DNA of 64,000 bases from Utricularia gibba. Taxonomy: Eukaryota; Streptophyta; Magnoliopsida; Lamiales; Lentibulariaceae. Below, in pieces: positions 34,199 through 46,254 of this stretch (the stretch's first letter is position 1; each line of letters opens with the position of its first letter). The stretch spans positions 3,743,001 to 3,807,000 of the forward strand of contig NEEC01000002.1 of assembly GCA_002189035.1 (NCBI GenBank), in the 5' to 3' direction. The notes beneath the pieces were generated by a model. That model was not told the origin of the DNA. It worked only from the letters and a program-made list of their open reading frames with translations, and made no database searches. The translations under genes were made by a program, and so were the position numbers.

Positions 34199-35510
34199 TG
34201 TTGCGTTTCCTCAACAAATTTTAATTTAGAAAAAGGTAGAACTCAATAAAGTGTAATATGAGTGTCGATCTCAGGGACTTGAGTTTTGCGGAAAGTGTTT
34301 TGTACTAAACTTTTACAAATTGTCACAGGTTTGTAAAATGGGATTTTTAAAATATAGAAATAAAAGATACGACACAAGTAATGAACCTTGACTAAGGATT
34401 ACAATTCTTTGGAAATAGATTATGTTTCCTCTTGTCTATCCTTGCCTCAGCTTTCACTAATAGTTCTTTTCAATGAAGGAGCAGGTGGAGTTGCCAAACC
34501 ATTAGATTTGGAATTTCGCTTAGGCACACCTAGAACGCCATAGGGGGGCTTCCTTCTGAATAACTAGTTATAGGAGCAAAGAATAACCTACTCTCCCTTA
34601 CACTGATTGACAAGGAGGCACATGAATAGCCCCATGTGATTCAGCTCTAGACGATTGAGAGGACAAGAGGATTGCCATCGATTGTTATCAAGGAATAGCC
34701 CACTCTCCCAGCTGTTGCCAATGACCAATCGCTACTTGAGTCACAAACAATTCTCTATTTTTATCGAACCAGTAGGGTTGGAGATTGTGCTCTTCACGTT
34801 GCTCTTCATCAAAATCCGTGAGGAGTGGCCTGCTACTCATGGACCGTGACTAAGAGATGTTACCGAAAGACTGTAACAAGATGCGTGGAAATATGTGAAA
34901 TCCTAAAGAATTTTAGTAAAGAACTGAGATTAGTGCTCAAGACTTAGAAGGAAACTTCATCGATTCCTAGAAACTAGAAAGGTTTAGCCATGAATAGCCA
35001 TGAAAATAGAAAAAAAAAACAAAAAGGTAAGTGTTCTTCCTCCCTTGGTGGAGAAGAAGAATCAAAAGTTCTAAGTACGAAAACAAAGTGCGAAAAGGTC
35101 CGAAAGATAAGTTCGTTCCCAAATTGTTCCAAATTTCTTTTAAGTTACTCTCACATGCATTAACTTCCTCTACTCCCTTCCCAGCTTTCCCATGTGTGTA
35201 AGTACGCGCCCAATCATTACTGTAGACTTTGATATGACGTGAGTTAGGGGTCTTGACTAGTGTTAGTATTCCACCCACAATTGACCCAAGTCGCATGCAA
35301 GACATGAAACATGAGTGTCTGGTCTTCTGCAACACTCCAAACCTGCTTGACATTTTGGGTGAAAGTGCATGAAAAAGGATAACAAAATATGTGCAAAATA
35401 CAAAAGTAGGATTTTTCTAAGAAAATAAAATACTTATTAATATAACTTCTAATTTGAGCAACTTAATACTAGATTAACACATAATAAACTCTTAGAAAAG
35501 ACACTTAACA
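34199..35510 (-). mobile_element. Athila-type solo LTR (B-related family), reverse
   Basis: TGTTGCGTTTCC to GACACTTAACA, 1312 bases, with the perfect duplication CATAG (34194-34198, 35511-35515). On the minus strand it starts TGTTAAGTGTC like the B LTR. It interrupts the ZMYM1-like gene. Confidence 0.9.
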
Positions 35511-35700
35511 CATAGGTTCAATGATAATATTGTGGAGATTGTGAAGCTTATAGGTTCATTGATTCCAAGTAAAAAGTTTCAATCTTTTGATGTAATTGAG
35601 ATTTCTTGGTTAGTTGAAGTGTATTATTCAAGGGATATGTATGAGATCATGAATGAATGAAACATATATACGTGGTCATGAAAATCAAGTGAAAAATGCG

Positions 35701-36790
35701 ATGCCAAAGGAAGTCAAATGAAGTGACTTCAAAAACAAGGCTCTGAAAATCTTCAAAAACAATTAGCAATGAAGACAAATGAAGTGAAGTGAGAGTTATG
35801 AGATGACTTTGAAAACCCTTGAAAACATGCTAAATGAGAGAGAAAAAAAGATTAATGAGCAACAAAAAGAAATCAAGGAAAAATTCATTCCGGTCGGATT
35901 TAGAGAGCAACAATGATATGTTTTATTGGAATTTTTAATGAAAGCTTATGAAATTTGTCATTGTAACTGCTGAATACACATGTTTTCATTCGGTGCATTT
36001 TGGAAAAACAGTGTTGTAAACTACTCTCTCCATTATACATTTGGATCAAGTGCTGTTTTTGTCTCACTTTAAAAGTGAAAGACAAATAGGTAGTTGATCA
36101 ATATTATGCATCTATAGTGAGTACTAAACTAATTTATTAAATAAAAATCACTACTTGATCACTATTATATAGTTGGATTGAATAACAATCGAGTATTGTG
36201 ACTAGTGGTCTCTTTTCATTTCTTCCTCTCTTCACTTTTTTACATTTTATACAGAGATCAAGAGTAGGGAAGGTTCCAAAATCAACTCAAGCAATTTTTG
36301 CTCCCCTTCTTTGTATATGGAGTGTGAGCTAAGCACTCCTCTCCTTATTTCTCTTGAGGGTTTCTTACTCCTCTAAGTTATTCTCGCAACCTCACTTCTC
36401 TCTTTACTATGTCGTCTACACACGCTTTTTAATTGTGTGTTGCTTTTCAAGACATGGGGTCTCATCGCTTTTTTATGATGATGCTTTTCTGACCCCCTCT
36501 TTTTTTTTTCATCTCTCTATAAGCCTTTAGACCACCATTATCCATGAAAGAACCAAATATGTTAGCTTGCACAAAAAAAATATCAATTGCACAAATCAGA
36601 ATCCATCACACATGTTGCTACCTCACAAAGATAAGTAGGTTAAAGTCATGCTCACAGGTGTACAAATGGTTAAAACAAAATTCATGCATCCTGTACGTCA
36701 TGAAAAGCATCACACATGCATATGAAAATTCCTTAAATAACTTGCAAAATTCTCCTGATCCTAGTACCGAACTACTAAATTACTCCTAAC
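35701..36790. other. No gene seen
   Basis: A+T-rich sequence. No LTR for the left end of element D could be found here; the part from about 36540 may be the 3' noncoding end of D. Confidence 0.45.
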
Positions 36791-36804
36791 TTAGACTAAC
36801 GCCC

Positions 36805-36850
36805 TAAAAATAAAAATAAAAATAAAAATAGAAATAAAAATAAAAATAAA
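36805..36850. repeat. AAAAAT microsatellite
   Basis: About seven units of aaaaat with one interruption (gaaat). It lies next to the 3' end of the D env-position ORF. Confidence 0.85.
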
Positions 36851-36867
36851 GCAATGCAGTGATGTTA

Positions 36868-38748
36868 CTTGATCAGGGAGTAGTCCTTCACTCCCTGTTT
36901 CAGTTCCTTCACTTCCCTTAACAAATCCCCCAGCCTATCATATATGATATCAATTCTTTCTTTGCAACACCAGTCCTTTCCGTCCTTCACCTTGTCTGGT
37001 CCTTGTCGAGATGTCCCTGCTTTTGCTTTCTGTGTAGGCAGGTTGTTGCAAATTCCTGCTAGAGATCTAAACACAAAACTACTCCCCTTCGTTTGGATTA
37101 ATCCAGCGGTTTTAAGAAAGTGAGCATTCAAAGAGAATATTTTTGTCTCCACATGAAAATATTCCTTCTCATGAATTCGATAAGCACATAGTCTTTGAGA
37201 AAGGAGAGTGATTACATTACCAAACCCGAGATGATTGATGGTGCTTCGCCGATAGTACCTGTTCATTTGCTCTGCTAAAACTACCCCTAGATTCAATGAT
37301 TTCTTGTGCAACAAACACCACATGACAAATAATTCCACCAATATATAATGTATTGAATCCTAGGGCTCTTCCAAATAGCACAGCAAAAATCAACAAATGG
37401 ACATATTGTGCAGAAGGTTCTGCAAATAAATCAGCCTTTGCACCCTTAGGTTTAAATTCTATAACATGCTGACTAGTTAACATCTCATACACTTCCTCAG
37501 CATTGAAATCATCAGGATAATCAAATAAGGAGGTGGAAAATGCATGCAAGTCAACATGCTGCTCAGAACAGAATCCTAAGGTTACAGACTATTCAGCAAT
37601 CGAGAGGGAAAATTCTTTTCCTAACAATCTAAATGTAATTGCTCCTGGTGTAATGAAAGTTTCTGTTTTTCATAACATAATGTGAAAGCAAATTCATATA
37701 CAAGTTCAACATAGGAAGGGTAATTCATATTGCACAAAATAAGCATCCCAGAATTTTCTAGCAGAGAATAAACTTCAGTAACTATTTCCAATTCCACCAA
37801 TATCTCATAATCTATGATGCGGCAAGGCATCACCTTTGTCCCTTTTATCTCATTATACCTGGTGGCGAATTCTTCATCATAAAACTGAAGGTATTTCAGG
37901 TACAGCATCTCTGCATGCTGCTTAAAATAGGGGATGCCCTTGCTGGTCATTTTCCGTTGCGATTTCCCCTTCTCTTCCTCGTCAAGTCTACCTAAACTTA
38001 AAAGCAATGGGACAAGGTTAGGTAAAAATTTTTCTCTTTTTGTTTGTATTTGTTCCTTCTCCTCGCTGGCATTTTTCTCCAATTCCTCTATTTCTGGATC
38101 AGGTTCTTGCTGCTTCTTTGTTCTGCTCCTTGTTCTCTTTGCAACCAAATTCCTCTCGCCTTCCTCTACTGCTATAGCAGTATCTTTGGCTAGTTTCTCC
38201 TCTCCTGTTGGAACTTGTTTTTCTTCTCCAACTTCTACGTCCTTTTCTCTAGTGGATTGCTCTGCAAATTCTAGAATTTCTTCCACCTCTGTTGGTGCAA
38301 TTTCCTCTTCAAGTGCAATTTGGATGGTTATTTCCTGTTGCTTCCTCTAGTTCTTTCTCCCCTTCTGCTTTTTGTGGTACACAATATGGGGTGGTTCAGC
38401 AAATGTTTCTTCAACCACCAATTTTGCTTTTCCTTTGTAACTCCTCTGAAATTCCCTCAATTTTTGCTGAAGGTCAGGGCTGTTGGGTACCTTCAATCGT
38501 GGACTTCTTCGTTCTACCATAGGAAGTTTTGCTGTTTCTTGAGAAGGAGTTCCGCCCAGATTCGCTACATGCAGAAGAGCATCAACTCCCTGAAACTGCT
38601 CTTCTCTAGCATTAACAGCCTTGTTTTGTTCCTGGGTAGGAGCAATTCCAATGTCCTCTCTAGTTTTCTTGCGCCTACTGCTATCTGATGCGGCTTTCTT
38701 ACTGGGTTTTGCAGCGGCAGTGCTCTGGTGTCGACGTTTTGCAGGCAT
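36868..38748 (-). pseudogene. ATHILA-type ORF in env position, element D
   Basis: Starts MPAKRRHQSTAAAKPSKKA at 38748 (basic, like the start of the B copy). An in-frame TAG lies at about 38347. The same frame then continues through an acidic and basic stretch (EELEKNASEEKEQ) to FKQHAEMLYLKYLQFYDEEF. After 37621 the frame shifts to ITFRLLGKEFSLSIAE and VALGF-like TLGFCSEQHVD, the domain also found in B (ISFRLGGKDFELSVNDFNVALGF). Shifts follow near 37290 before the C-terminal coiled region (RLGDLLREVKELKQGVKDY). No membrane or signal segment supports an envelope. Confidence 0.72.
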
Positions 38749-39059
38749 TTTGCTAGCTTTTCTGTCTGCAATTCTCAGGAGCAAAGTGAAACGTTTGGAA
38801 CAAAATGAACGTTGCAAGGAAATTTACCCTCAATTCCCCAAGGGTTGAAGGGTAAATTTGTAAATTCTTGATAGTTAGTTGCGATCCCTGTACGTTACTT
38901 TCCTGTAAACGCAATGTAACTCCCACATTTTGCAACACGAACACAGCAGAGTTCTCCAAAATAACTCCTAGTTAAGTCTAAAAGCGCAAAAGTAAAATGA
39001 CAGGAAATAAAACTAACAGAAATTAAACTTGGGTTGTCTCCCAGGAGCGTCCCATTTTC

Positions 39060-39346
39060 CAGTCCTGGACTAGACTTTCTTTGAGGCTACGTTTTTGTTG
39101 TATCTTTCAATACCATATCATCAGCAATGTCATGGGCCTCTTTCTCAAAATTTTTACAAGAATTGTTCAACATTTTGTATACTCCATCTTTGCATTTCTT
39201 CCATCAATATGGATCATCCCACACATCAGATTTTTCATCATTGAAATACATGTCCTTTTCATTGCATTTGTCTCCAACTTGTACAATTCCTGCAGCAATG
39301 AAATTAAAAATATCAGTAGAACCTCGTTCCTAAGTTATAGACTTAC
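39060..39346 (-). other. Deletion junction region of element D
   Basis: Between the protease part (39347 up) and the post-integrase spacer (39030-39060), only about 300 bases remain where several kilobases of RT, RNase H and integrase are expected. No catalytic motif is visible. Confidence 0.6.
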
Positions 39347-40260
39347 CTAGGAGTAACCGTTCATCGAGACATGTTTTTGCAACCATGTAAGCATCTTCAG
39401 GTCCATCAATTTTCCTGAAATAATTAACACAAACATTCTCCCCTTCAACATTATCCAAAATTTCCTTTGGATCTTGGATGAATCCTTCAAATAATGTTGA
39501 TTCTTGGTCCGAGATAAGACTAACACTGGAATTTTTCTTCTCATTATCCACCAAAACCAGTTTCGTTGAGCTAGAGAAGACTTGAAATTCACATGTTTAT
39601 CTTCTGATTCACCTTTTATAGCATTCAAATGCCCCATCTTCACCTCAACATTTGATTCTTCAACAAAGCCTTCTTCATATCCATTTTCCTTTTTGTCATC
39701 TTCTCTCTCTATATGTTCTTCATCCATGACGTCTACTGAGCATACACTCTCAAAATCGCTGGAATAATTGTTTACTTCATTCATATCCAGCGTAATCTTT
39801 TCTTCATCAAAGGATAACTCAATTGTACCCATCTTCACATTAATTATGGCGTTGGAAGTGCTCAAGAAGAGCCTTGCAAGGATGATGATCGTATCCTTTG
39901 AACTTCCAGCAGACATATTCACCACATAAAAGTCTGCTGGGAACACTAGCCGCTCAATCTTCACAAGAACTCTTCAACCTAGCCTTTAGGAGAAATAATT
40001 CTTCAGTCAGCAAGCTCAATTTGCACTCCTGAGGCTTGTAGAGGTCCTAACCTGAGAGTTTCATATACAGAAAATGACATCACGTTTATAGAGGCTACCA
40101 GGTCAGCCATTCCTCTCCTGATGTTTAGGTCACCTATTTTGCAAGGAATAAAAAATGTTCTAGGGTCCTTGCGTTTTTTAAGTAGCTTCAAAGTCAAAAG
40201 GGCTGAGCAACTTTCACTCAGCTTCACCTTCCCTTTTTCCTTCAATTTTGGCTTTGACAT
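39347..40260 (-). pseudogene. Aspartic protease region of Athila element D
   Basis: KRKDPRTFFIPCKIGDLNIRRGMADLVASINVM corresponds to the Athila block FxIPCxIGxxxxxxALxDLGASINLMP, with the active-site DLGAS changed to DLVAS. Then VKIERLVFPADFYVVNM and the ILxRxFLST block (usual ILGRPFL with RP lost), followed by an Asp/Glu-rich tail. Frame changes near 39985. Confidence 0.75.
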
Positions 40261-40455
40261 ATAGAGCTGCTTCAGTTACTTCACGCTTTTGGGTACCAAA
40301 TCAATATACTCTAGCAATGTCAAATTTAATTGGGTATTACCCAAAGCACTCAACATTTTTTCTTTCTCATTTTGTTCTTCTCTCGCTTTCAGCCTTCTTG
40401 GAAATGGTGGTGGGGTTGCTTTTACCACGAGAGGCTCAGGAGCAATCTCCACCTC

Positions 40456-41998
40456 CTATTCTTCAGCATCTCCTTCCACCTCAACTTCATACTCTTCTTC
40501 CACCGCTAAATTACTCTTAATTTGGACTAATTCTCTTCTAGGTTTTTCTTTTCCGCTTCTCAATGTCATTGCGCTGATATTTTGTCCTCCCCCAGAGTTG
40601 GGATTCTGTTTGGCTGGCGACGGTAGGCTTCCTTTTTGCTTCATTTCCCCAACCTCTCTTGCTAGCTAAGTAACTTAGATTTCCAAATTCTTGATAGCTT
40701 TTTGGTTCTCAGCTGGATTCTTGATTGATTGGATCATGAAAGTCTTCAAAATATCCTCCAATGAACTTCCAGAATTTCCTCCAAAATTATTTTGGTTTGG
40801 AGGCTGAAATTGTTGTTGCATCTATTGGTGATAAGAACGTTGCTGTTGCTCCTAAAAATTTTGCTGAAATCCTTGCTGTCCAGTAGATGAACTCTCACCC
40901 TTGTAAAAATTATCATTATTACTCCATCTTAAATTTGGATGATCCCTCCATCCAGGATTGTTGGTACTTGAATAGGGATCATATTTCTTTCTTTGTGGCT
41001 CCAAATATCCCATTGCCTTTACATGTTCTTCCTCCATCAATTCGGGACATTTATCAGCAATGTGTCCCATTCTGTGGTAGTTCCCGTAGGGCATATTCTT
41101 AACTTGGAATAAAAATAACTCCATCATCTTAGACATGGCAGCCACATTTTTCGTCAGCTCGCTTTCTGATGACTTTGGCATTCCAGCTCATAAACCGTTC
41201 TGTTTGAGGCTTTTTTTTGATAATATGTCTGGAGTGTTCTGCCAACTCCTCAAGTAATGCAAGAGCTTACGTGGGAGTCTTTTTCCTCAAAAAGACCCAC
41301 TTGCTGCAGAATCCACGATGGCTCTATCTGTGCATAGAAGACCATCATAAAAATACTTGACCAATGCATTGGTCTGAAATTTGTGGTGTGGACAGGAGCC
41401 TAGTAGGTGATTAAAACGCTCTCAATATTCATGTAAAGATTCGCCATTTGACTGCTCAATATCACTAATTTCTTCCTTATTACTTCAGCTTTTGAAGCAG
41501 GGAAATATTTGCTGAGAAATACTTTCTCCATCCCACTCCAATCTGTAATACTTCCATGCTTTTGCACTTCCCTCCAGCGTAAATTGAAATGCCTTCAAAC
41601 AGATGGCATGCTCAATCATCCCAGCACTCTTGAAAGAGGTGCAAACAGTAGTCACGTTGTCAAGATGTGTAATTCGTTGGGTTTTCAACCACTTTCCCAT
41701 AATACTTGGGCAGAAAATTAATCATAGCTGGCTTTAATTCGTTGGCTCTGTAATGAGAAAACCTTATGTACAGCCCTCTGTACATATGGTTAGCTGCATC
41801 AAACTCATTCAGGGTTTTCTTCTGTTCTGCCATAATAAAATTAGCTTGAGTTACAGTAGGGAGTCTGCTCAACCTTGCTGCTTCTCTCACTCTTGCGCAG
41901 TTCTTGTTGATAGTTCTCTCGATTTCTGGGTAGAAAACAAGATCACCTGTACCAGAAGAACCCAAATGCATCAACCAAATCACAACAAAATTAAACAC
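40456..41998 (-). pseudogene. Gag of Athila element D
   Basis: Broken blocks in order: LPKYYGKVVENP and CLKAFQFTLEGSAKAWKYY (capsid-like), RFNHLLGSCPHHKFQ with YFYDGLLCTDRAIVDSAASG, then a zinc knuckle reading YGNYHRMGHIADKCP, where the family has C-x-x-C: both first Cys are Tyr (TGC to TAC). The tail has MTLRSGKE. The protein could not bind zinc as it stands. Confidence 0.75.
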
Positions 41999-42004
41999 CG
42001 CTCC

Positions 42005-42022
42005 TCGACAATGGCGCCAATT
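42005..42022 (-). promoter_or_regulatory. Primer-binding site of element D
   Basis: On the minus strand AATTGGCGCCATTGTCGAGG follows the LTR end TTAATCA. It fits the Athila tRNA-Asp site (TGGCGCCGTTGCCGGGG) with three changes. Confidence 0.8.
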
Positions 42023-42960
42023 TGATTAACGAAAAATTACGCAATGTCGTTAAATGCAAATTTCTCCTATCAAATAAAATTTATAAACCTAATTCACATC
42101 AAATCATATGAAAAATATGAGCATAGTGGACTAGGGTCAAACACAAGGAGCTAGGTGCTTGCTATGTGAAGGTCAATGCAAAAAATCAGTGTCACGATGG
42201 TAGAATTGGTCTTAACTAGGACTAAGGCAGAACGACAACGGAATATTGTAAAGAAAAATAATAAGTTTTTGAACTCGGTGGTTTCTGGAATGAAATGGGT
42301 GATGCCTTGGGACTCTTAGAGAGTGTATGTGTATCACTTAGTAAGCTCACACAAATCATAAATCATACAACTAACTCACAAGATCTAGTCCACCCCGACT
42401 CTTGTTTTCCCTCTAATCTTTGGTCTACCTCTAATTAGGGTTGTTAAGCTGAGTTTCACTACTTTCCCCTCCTAGATCTATCCTAGTTTGTTAAAGAAGT
42501 GGTGTGACTTATGGCTGATTAGGTTTAAAGATTGATTAGCCACTCATAACAAGAGAAAGGAGACCGTTTTCATAACATATCCTAAGCAACATTCTGGTCT
42601 CAATGTTAAACAACAACAAGCAATGCATAACAGAAATAGAAAAGACAAATTGTTCACACAGTAAATCTAAAACTAGTCTTAGCTAGGAACAGTATACATC
42701 AAGAACGAAAATAAATCTTCAAAAAGAAGCTGTGTTCTTTTGGTTCGTCGTTCCCTTCCTTCTTCTACCCCCAGAAAAATCTCCAGAAAACGTGTCTTGA
42801 GTCTCCAATGGGGAGATCTGCCTTCTCTCTCCAACTTTTCCTCCTTTTGTCCAAAATCCTCCTTTTGTGTGTACATCTTTTCAGACTTCTATCTCATCTC
42901 TGCCACCACATTGTTCATATTCGGCTCCTTGGGATTTGTGTTGCAACCTACACTGCATTA
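42023..42960 (-). repeat. 5' LTR of element D, outer end truncated
   Basis: The inner end TGATTAACG (plus strand) is clear. The outer end should read ...TGTTATCA by comparison with E and F but is not found before the next LTR fragment at about 42985, so the LTR is truncated. Confidence 0.65.
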
Positions 42961-42984
42961 CTCGAATAAAACTATTAGAAGGTT

Positions 42985-43539
42985 GGGACTAAATCGCAAG
43001 GCGCGTGGAAGTATGCAAAATCCAAAATCAATTCAGTAAAGAACCGAGTTGAATGCTCAAGACTTGGAAGGAAACTTCATCTACTCCTTGAAACTAAAAG
43101 AGTTTAGCCACAAAGGGTCCAGGACACAGAAAACGAAATGGAAATCTAAGTGTTCTTCCTCCCTTGGAGTAGAGGAAGAACACTTAGATTTCCTCTAACA
43201 TGCAAGTAAGTGCCCAATAATTGCTGCAGACTCTAACATGCCGTAAGTCAGGGGTCTTGACTAGTGTCAGTCCTCCGTCCACAATTGTTCCAAGTGATGT
43301 GCAATGCACGAAAAGTCAAAGTTTGGTCTCCTGCAAGCATCGTGCAACTCTCAATGACTGTCTCCAGACATATTTGGATCAAAGTGCACGAAAAAGACAA
43401 AGGAAATATACACAAAAAAGAAAAATAATATTTTTCTAAGAAAATAGAATATTTATCAATATAAATCCTAAATTGGGCTACTTAATACTGGAGTAACACA
43501 TAATAATACATAATAATAACTAAAAAATGACACTTAACA
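42985..43539 (-). repeat. Fragment of B-related Athila LTR
   Basis: Matches 34890-35510: gtgctcaagactt, aaggaaacttcatc, aagtgttcttcctccc, tgacttaagtcaggggtcttgac-like words, and the terminus gacacttaaca at 43539. The other half is missing. A nearly exact inverted repeat aatctaagtgttcttcctcc / gaggaagaacacttagatt lies at 43143-43192. Confidence 0.75.
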
Positions 43540-43661
43540 TTTATTCCCCTTCTTTCTCTTCGAAATCTCCTTCTCCTGCTCATTTCTCTAAGAAATTAGA
43601 AGCAACTTCTGGGTTTCCTCTCTTAATTTTTATTTTTAGAATTGCAATTTGCTAGGATACC

Positions 43662-44857
43662 TGATAACACAGTTTTTATGGTGTTTTTATATATGTTTTT
43701 AAGTATGTTTTGTTGGATTAAATGTTGTTTAGCGTGCTAAAATGTCTTCTTTTGTATATTTGGACTTTTGAAATATGTTTATTGTGAAAATAGGCTCAAT
43801 TGGAAACAATTGAGCCGAAAACTCTAATATTTCATCTAGTCTTTGTTTTAAGTCTTACCAGGGTAAGAGCTAGTACAAAAGGAGATAGGAAAAAGCTATG
43901 CAAAAGCCACTTTCGCTGAAAACAGCCGCCCTTCTGCAAAGATAAGATTTGGAGCAGGATCTCTCTTCTAGAAGCCTAAGGAAAAGAGAAGACTACTCTT
44001 ACTTTTGAGCTGCAAAAGAAAAAAGGAAGGGAGAAAAGAAACAGAGTACACTATGCACGCAGAGTGCACAGACAGCGAACAAGAGCAAGCGAAAGCGAGG
44101 AGAACGTCGTTTCTCTGGCAAAAGTCTTCGGCGACCTCCAGATCTGCGTGTCTACACCACTTTTTCGGCCAGAACTTCGATTTCTAGCAGATCCCCAGCC
44201 CACAAAAGCATTCTGCAACTTTTATTTGCGCATTTTCTGCACTTTCATTTCTGCGAGTTCCTGGTATCGTTAATGTTTTCGTTTCTATGCTTAGGGTTGC
44301 TGCTTTTCGGTACCTTGCTGTGAACGGGAAACTCGTTGTAGACCTTGCCTTAGTTTATAAACATGTTTCTGTTTAAGCTTTTCACATTTTCTTTTAAGCT
44401 TAATATGCCATTTACTGTTCCTGCGCACGCATATTCTGTTTTTGCACACTCTTACTCTAGTTTTAAGCGTTTTTAAGCTGAGTTTAAGCCTATGGGCTCT
44501 CTTGAGTGACACAAGAGCCAGACCCTGGTGTAAAACCCAGCCAAATTACTTTTATTTTATGTTTTCTGTACCCTAACTTTAATTTCAGTGCCCCTTTCAA
44601 CCCTTCAACTCGTTTATTTCAGTCATTGTTATTTTAGATTCTACCCACGTTAGAACTAAACCTCAAGAAACCCCCTTTTTTCAGTAAATGCAATGAACTT
44701 CTAGAAATTACAACCATTCCCTGTGGATTCGACCCTTGTTTGCCACACTACATTAATTCCTGTGATTTGTGTAGTAGAATAGCTAGGTTATAAATTTCTT
44801 TTGATGCATTTAATAGACTAGACCGCGAAATTTAGAAACCCATTCTAACGTTCATCA
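43662..44857 (+). mobile_element. Solo LTR E
   Basis: TGATAACACAG to CGTTCATCA, 1196 bases, with the perfect duplication ATACC (43657-43661, 44858-44862). The same family as F and the LTR of D. No internal sequence. Confidence 0.92.
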
Positions 44858-44862
44858 ATACC

Positions 44863-45950
44863 CCTCAAATACCAGTAGCTAATGGGAGTGGATTCCTACA
44901 ATAAACTGTAGGAAGAGTAGCATTCATGTTGAAATTTGATCAAAGTTTGAAGTTTCACAAAAAAATAAGTGCATAGTCTAGTTGGCAAGTGATGCACTAT
45001 GAATCAATTATTAAATAAAGAACAAATGGACAAAACTACGAGGTTTATGGACATTGTGGAATCAGCTAAAGAACTGGATATGTACGAGTTGGGAGCATCA
45101 AAAAAATACAATCTTGACTGAAGAAGAGTGATGGATTGAAAGAATTATTGTATGTTTTACGGTTATATTTATATATTAGTATTTATTGGTCGATGGTTCT
45201 TTGTTTCACTCATTCATTATTTGATATATTTTTTTCGATGTCTAGGATAATCCAGATGCAAAAAATATCACGATGGAACACCACTACACCTTGAGCTCCA
45301 AGAAAATTTTTTTGATGGTAATATTGCATACAAGGAACACAGTTATACACCAAATTCTAGTATTCTTGTTCAAGAATTCGATGAAAAACATGATTCCTAA
45401 CCAATTGAGGACACAGGTCTGATTTGAGCTTTCACTCCTTCTATTGATGACCTTAGTATACCTGCCCCTGGAAAAGGTTCAATTCCAGTATTGAACGAGG
45501 GTGAAAAATCTTAATCAAAAAAATGAAAAGTTAGTTGTTCTACGAATAGTGAGATAATTGCTAAATGTATGAAGGAGATCGCTGAAAACAACACCTATTG
45601 GAAGAATTTGATAAAAAAATTAGCAATGCTAAAATCTATTGAGATTTTGCAACAAACTATAGGAATCAATCAAGGTGATGCATGCTAGTGTATGACTCTC
45701 TGCTTGTTCACTAGAACAGGAATTTGGCACTTGATCGTGATGAAGATCAGGCAGCATGGCTTAATAGTCATTGCATGACTACTCATTCTTCACATGGGAC
45801 CATATCAATTGGATTGAGGTCTACTGCTAGTTCTCCACACAAGTAGTTTGGCATGCTACTCTATGATGTTACTATGTGTTGTTTTCATGACATTAGTATG
45901 CTTTTTTTGGTGATATTACTTTAGATTTTGTTTCATGACATAATTTTTTT
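44863..45950 (+). pseudogene. Decayed coding sequence, family unresolved
   Basis: Frames with stops read DNPDAKKYHDGTPLHLEL, AYKEHSYTPNSSILVQEF and, near 45560, EIIAKCMKEIAENNTYWKNL. The layout recalls plant Myb/SANT-like proteins linked to Harbinger transposons, but no motif is decisive. Confidence 0.3.
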
Positions 45951-46200
45951 TAAATTTATGATTCTAATTCACATGCAATCATACAAAAAACATGAGCATA
46001 GTAGATCAGCGCCGAACACAAGGAGCTAAGTGCTTGTGGTATGAAGATTGATGCATGTTGTTTTTGTTACAGTTAGAAATTTACTTTAAGCTAGGAATAA
46101 GAGTTTCAAAAGAACATGCAGAAAGACAATAAGGGGAAAAGTCAGATCTTTATCTAAAGTAAATGAAGGTGATGACTTGGGATATTTGAGGGTAGCATGC
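45950..46200 (-). repeat. Fragment of D-type LTR
   Basis: Follows 42085-42310: ctaattcacatgcaatcata, catgagcatagt, acacaaggagctaagtgcttg and gatgacttggga. Both ends truncated. Confidence 0.6.
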
Positions 46201-46254
46201 TAATCATTATAACTATCCCACCCAAATTTAAAATCATTAATCTAACAAGCAAAA

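Larger units (their letters stand above)
31160..35700 (+). pseudogene. ZMYM1/TTF-type (hAT-like, DUF4371) transposase gene, decayed and split
   Basis: Three blocks in order: 31160-32116, 33627-34198 and 35511-35700. They are separated by X LTR copy 2 and an Athila solo LTR. Block 1 frames show GFDAFTIHDFQNWRRV (TTF finger side), LADQGCAFRGHDESIQSRNQGNF, NAPATCK and FVYKNRVLQECF, and end at DKLHDV. Block 2 resumes DAELSNLLTIDELEKGQDANQ and goes on to SHDIDVPNRDE. Block 3 has IGSLIPSKKFQSFDVIEISWLVEVYY, the dimerisation-side part. Stops and frameshifts are common. In plants these genes derive from hAT transposons; this one is dead. Confidence 0.7.
36850..42960 (-). mobile_element. Athila-lineage element D, deleted
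   Basis: Minus-strand order: LTR (42023 to about 42960), primer site, gag, protease, then, with RT, RNase H and integrase missing, the post-integrase spacer and the ATHILA-type ORF. No 3' LTR found on the left side. The LTR end CGTTAATCA matches LTRs E and F. Confidence 0.78.

Noticed and set aside
36100-36800. Left (3') LTR of element D
   Set aside because: No TGATAACAC start or CGTTNATCA end and no similarity to 42023-42960; D is taken as lacking this LTR.
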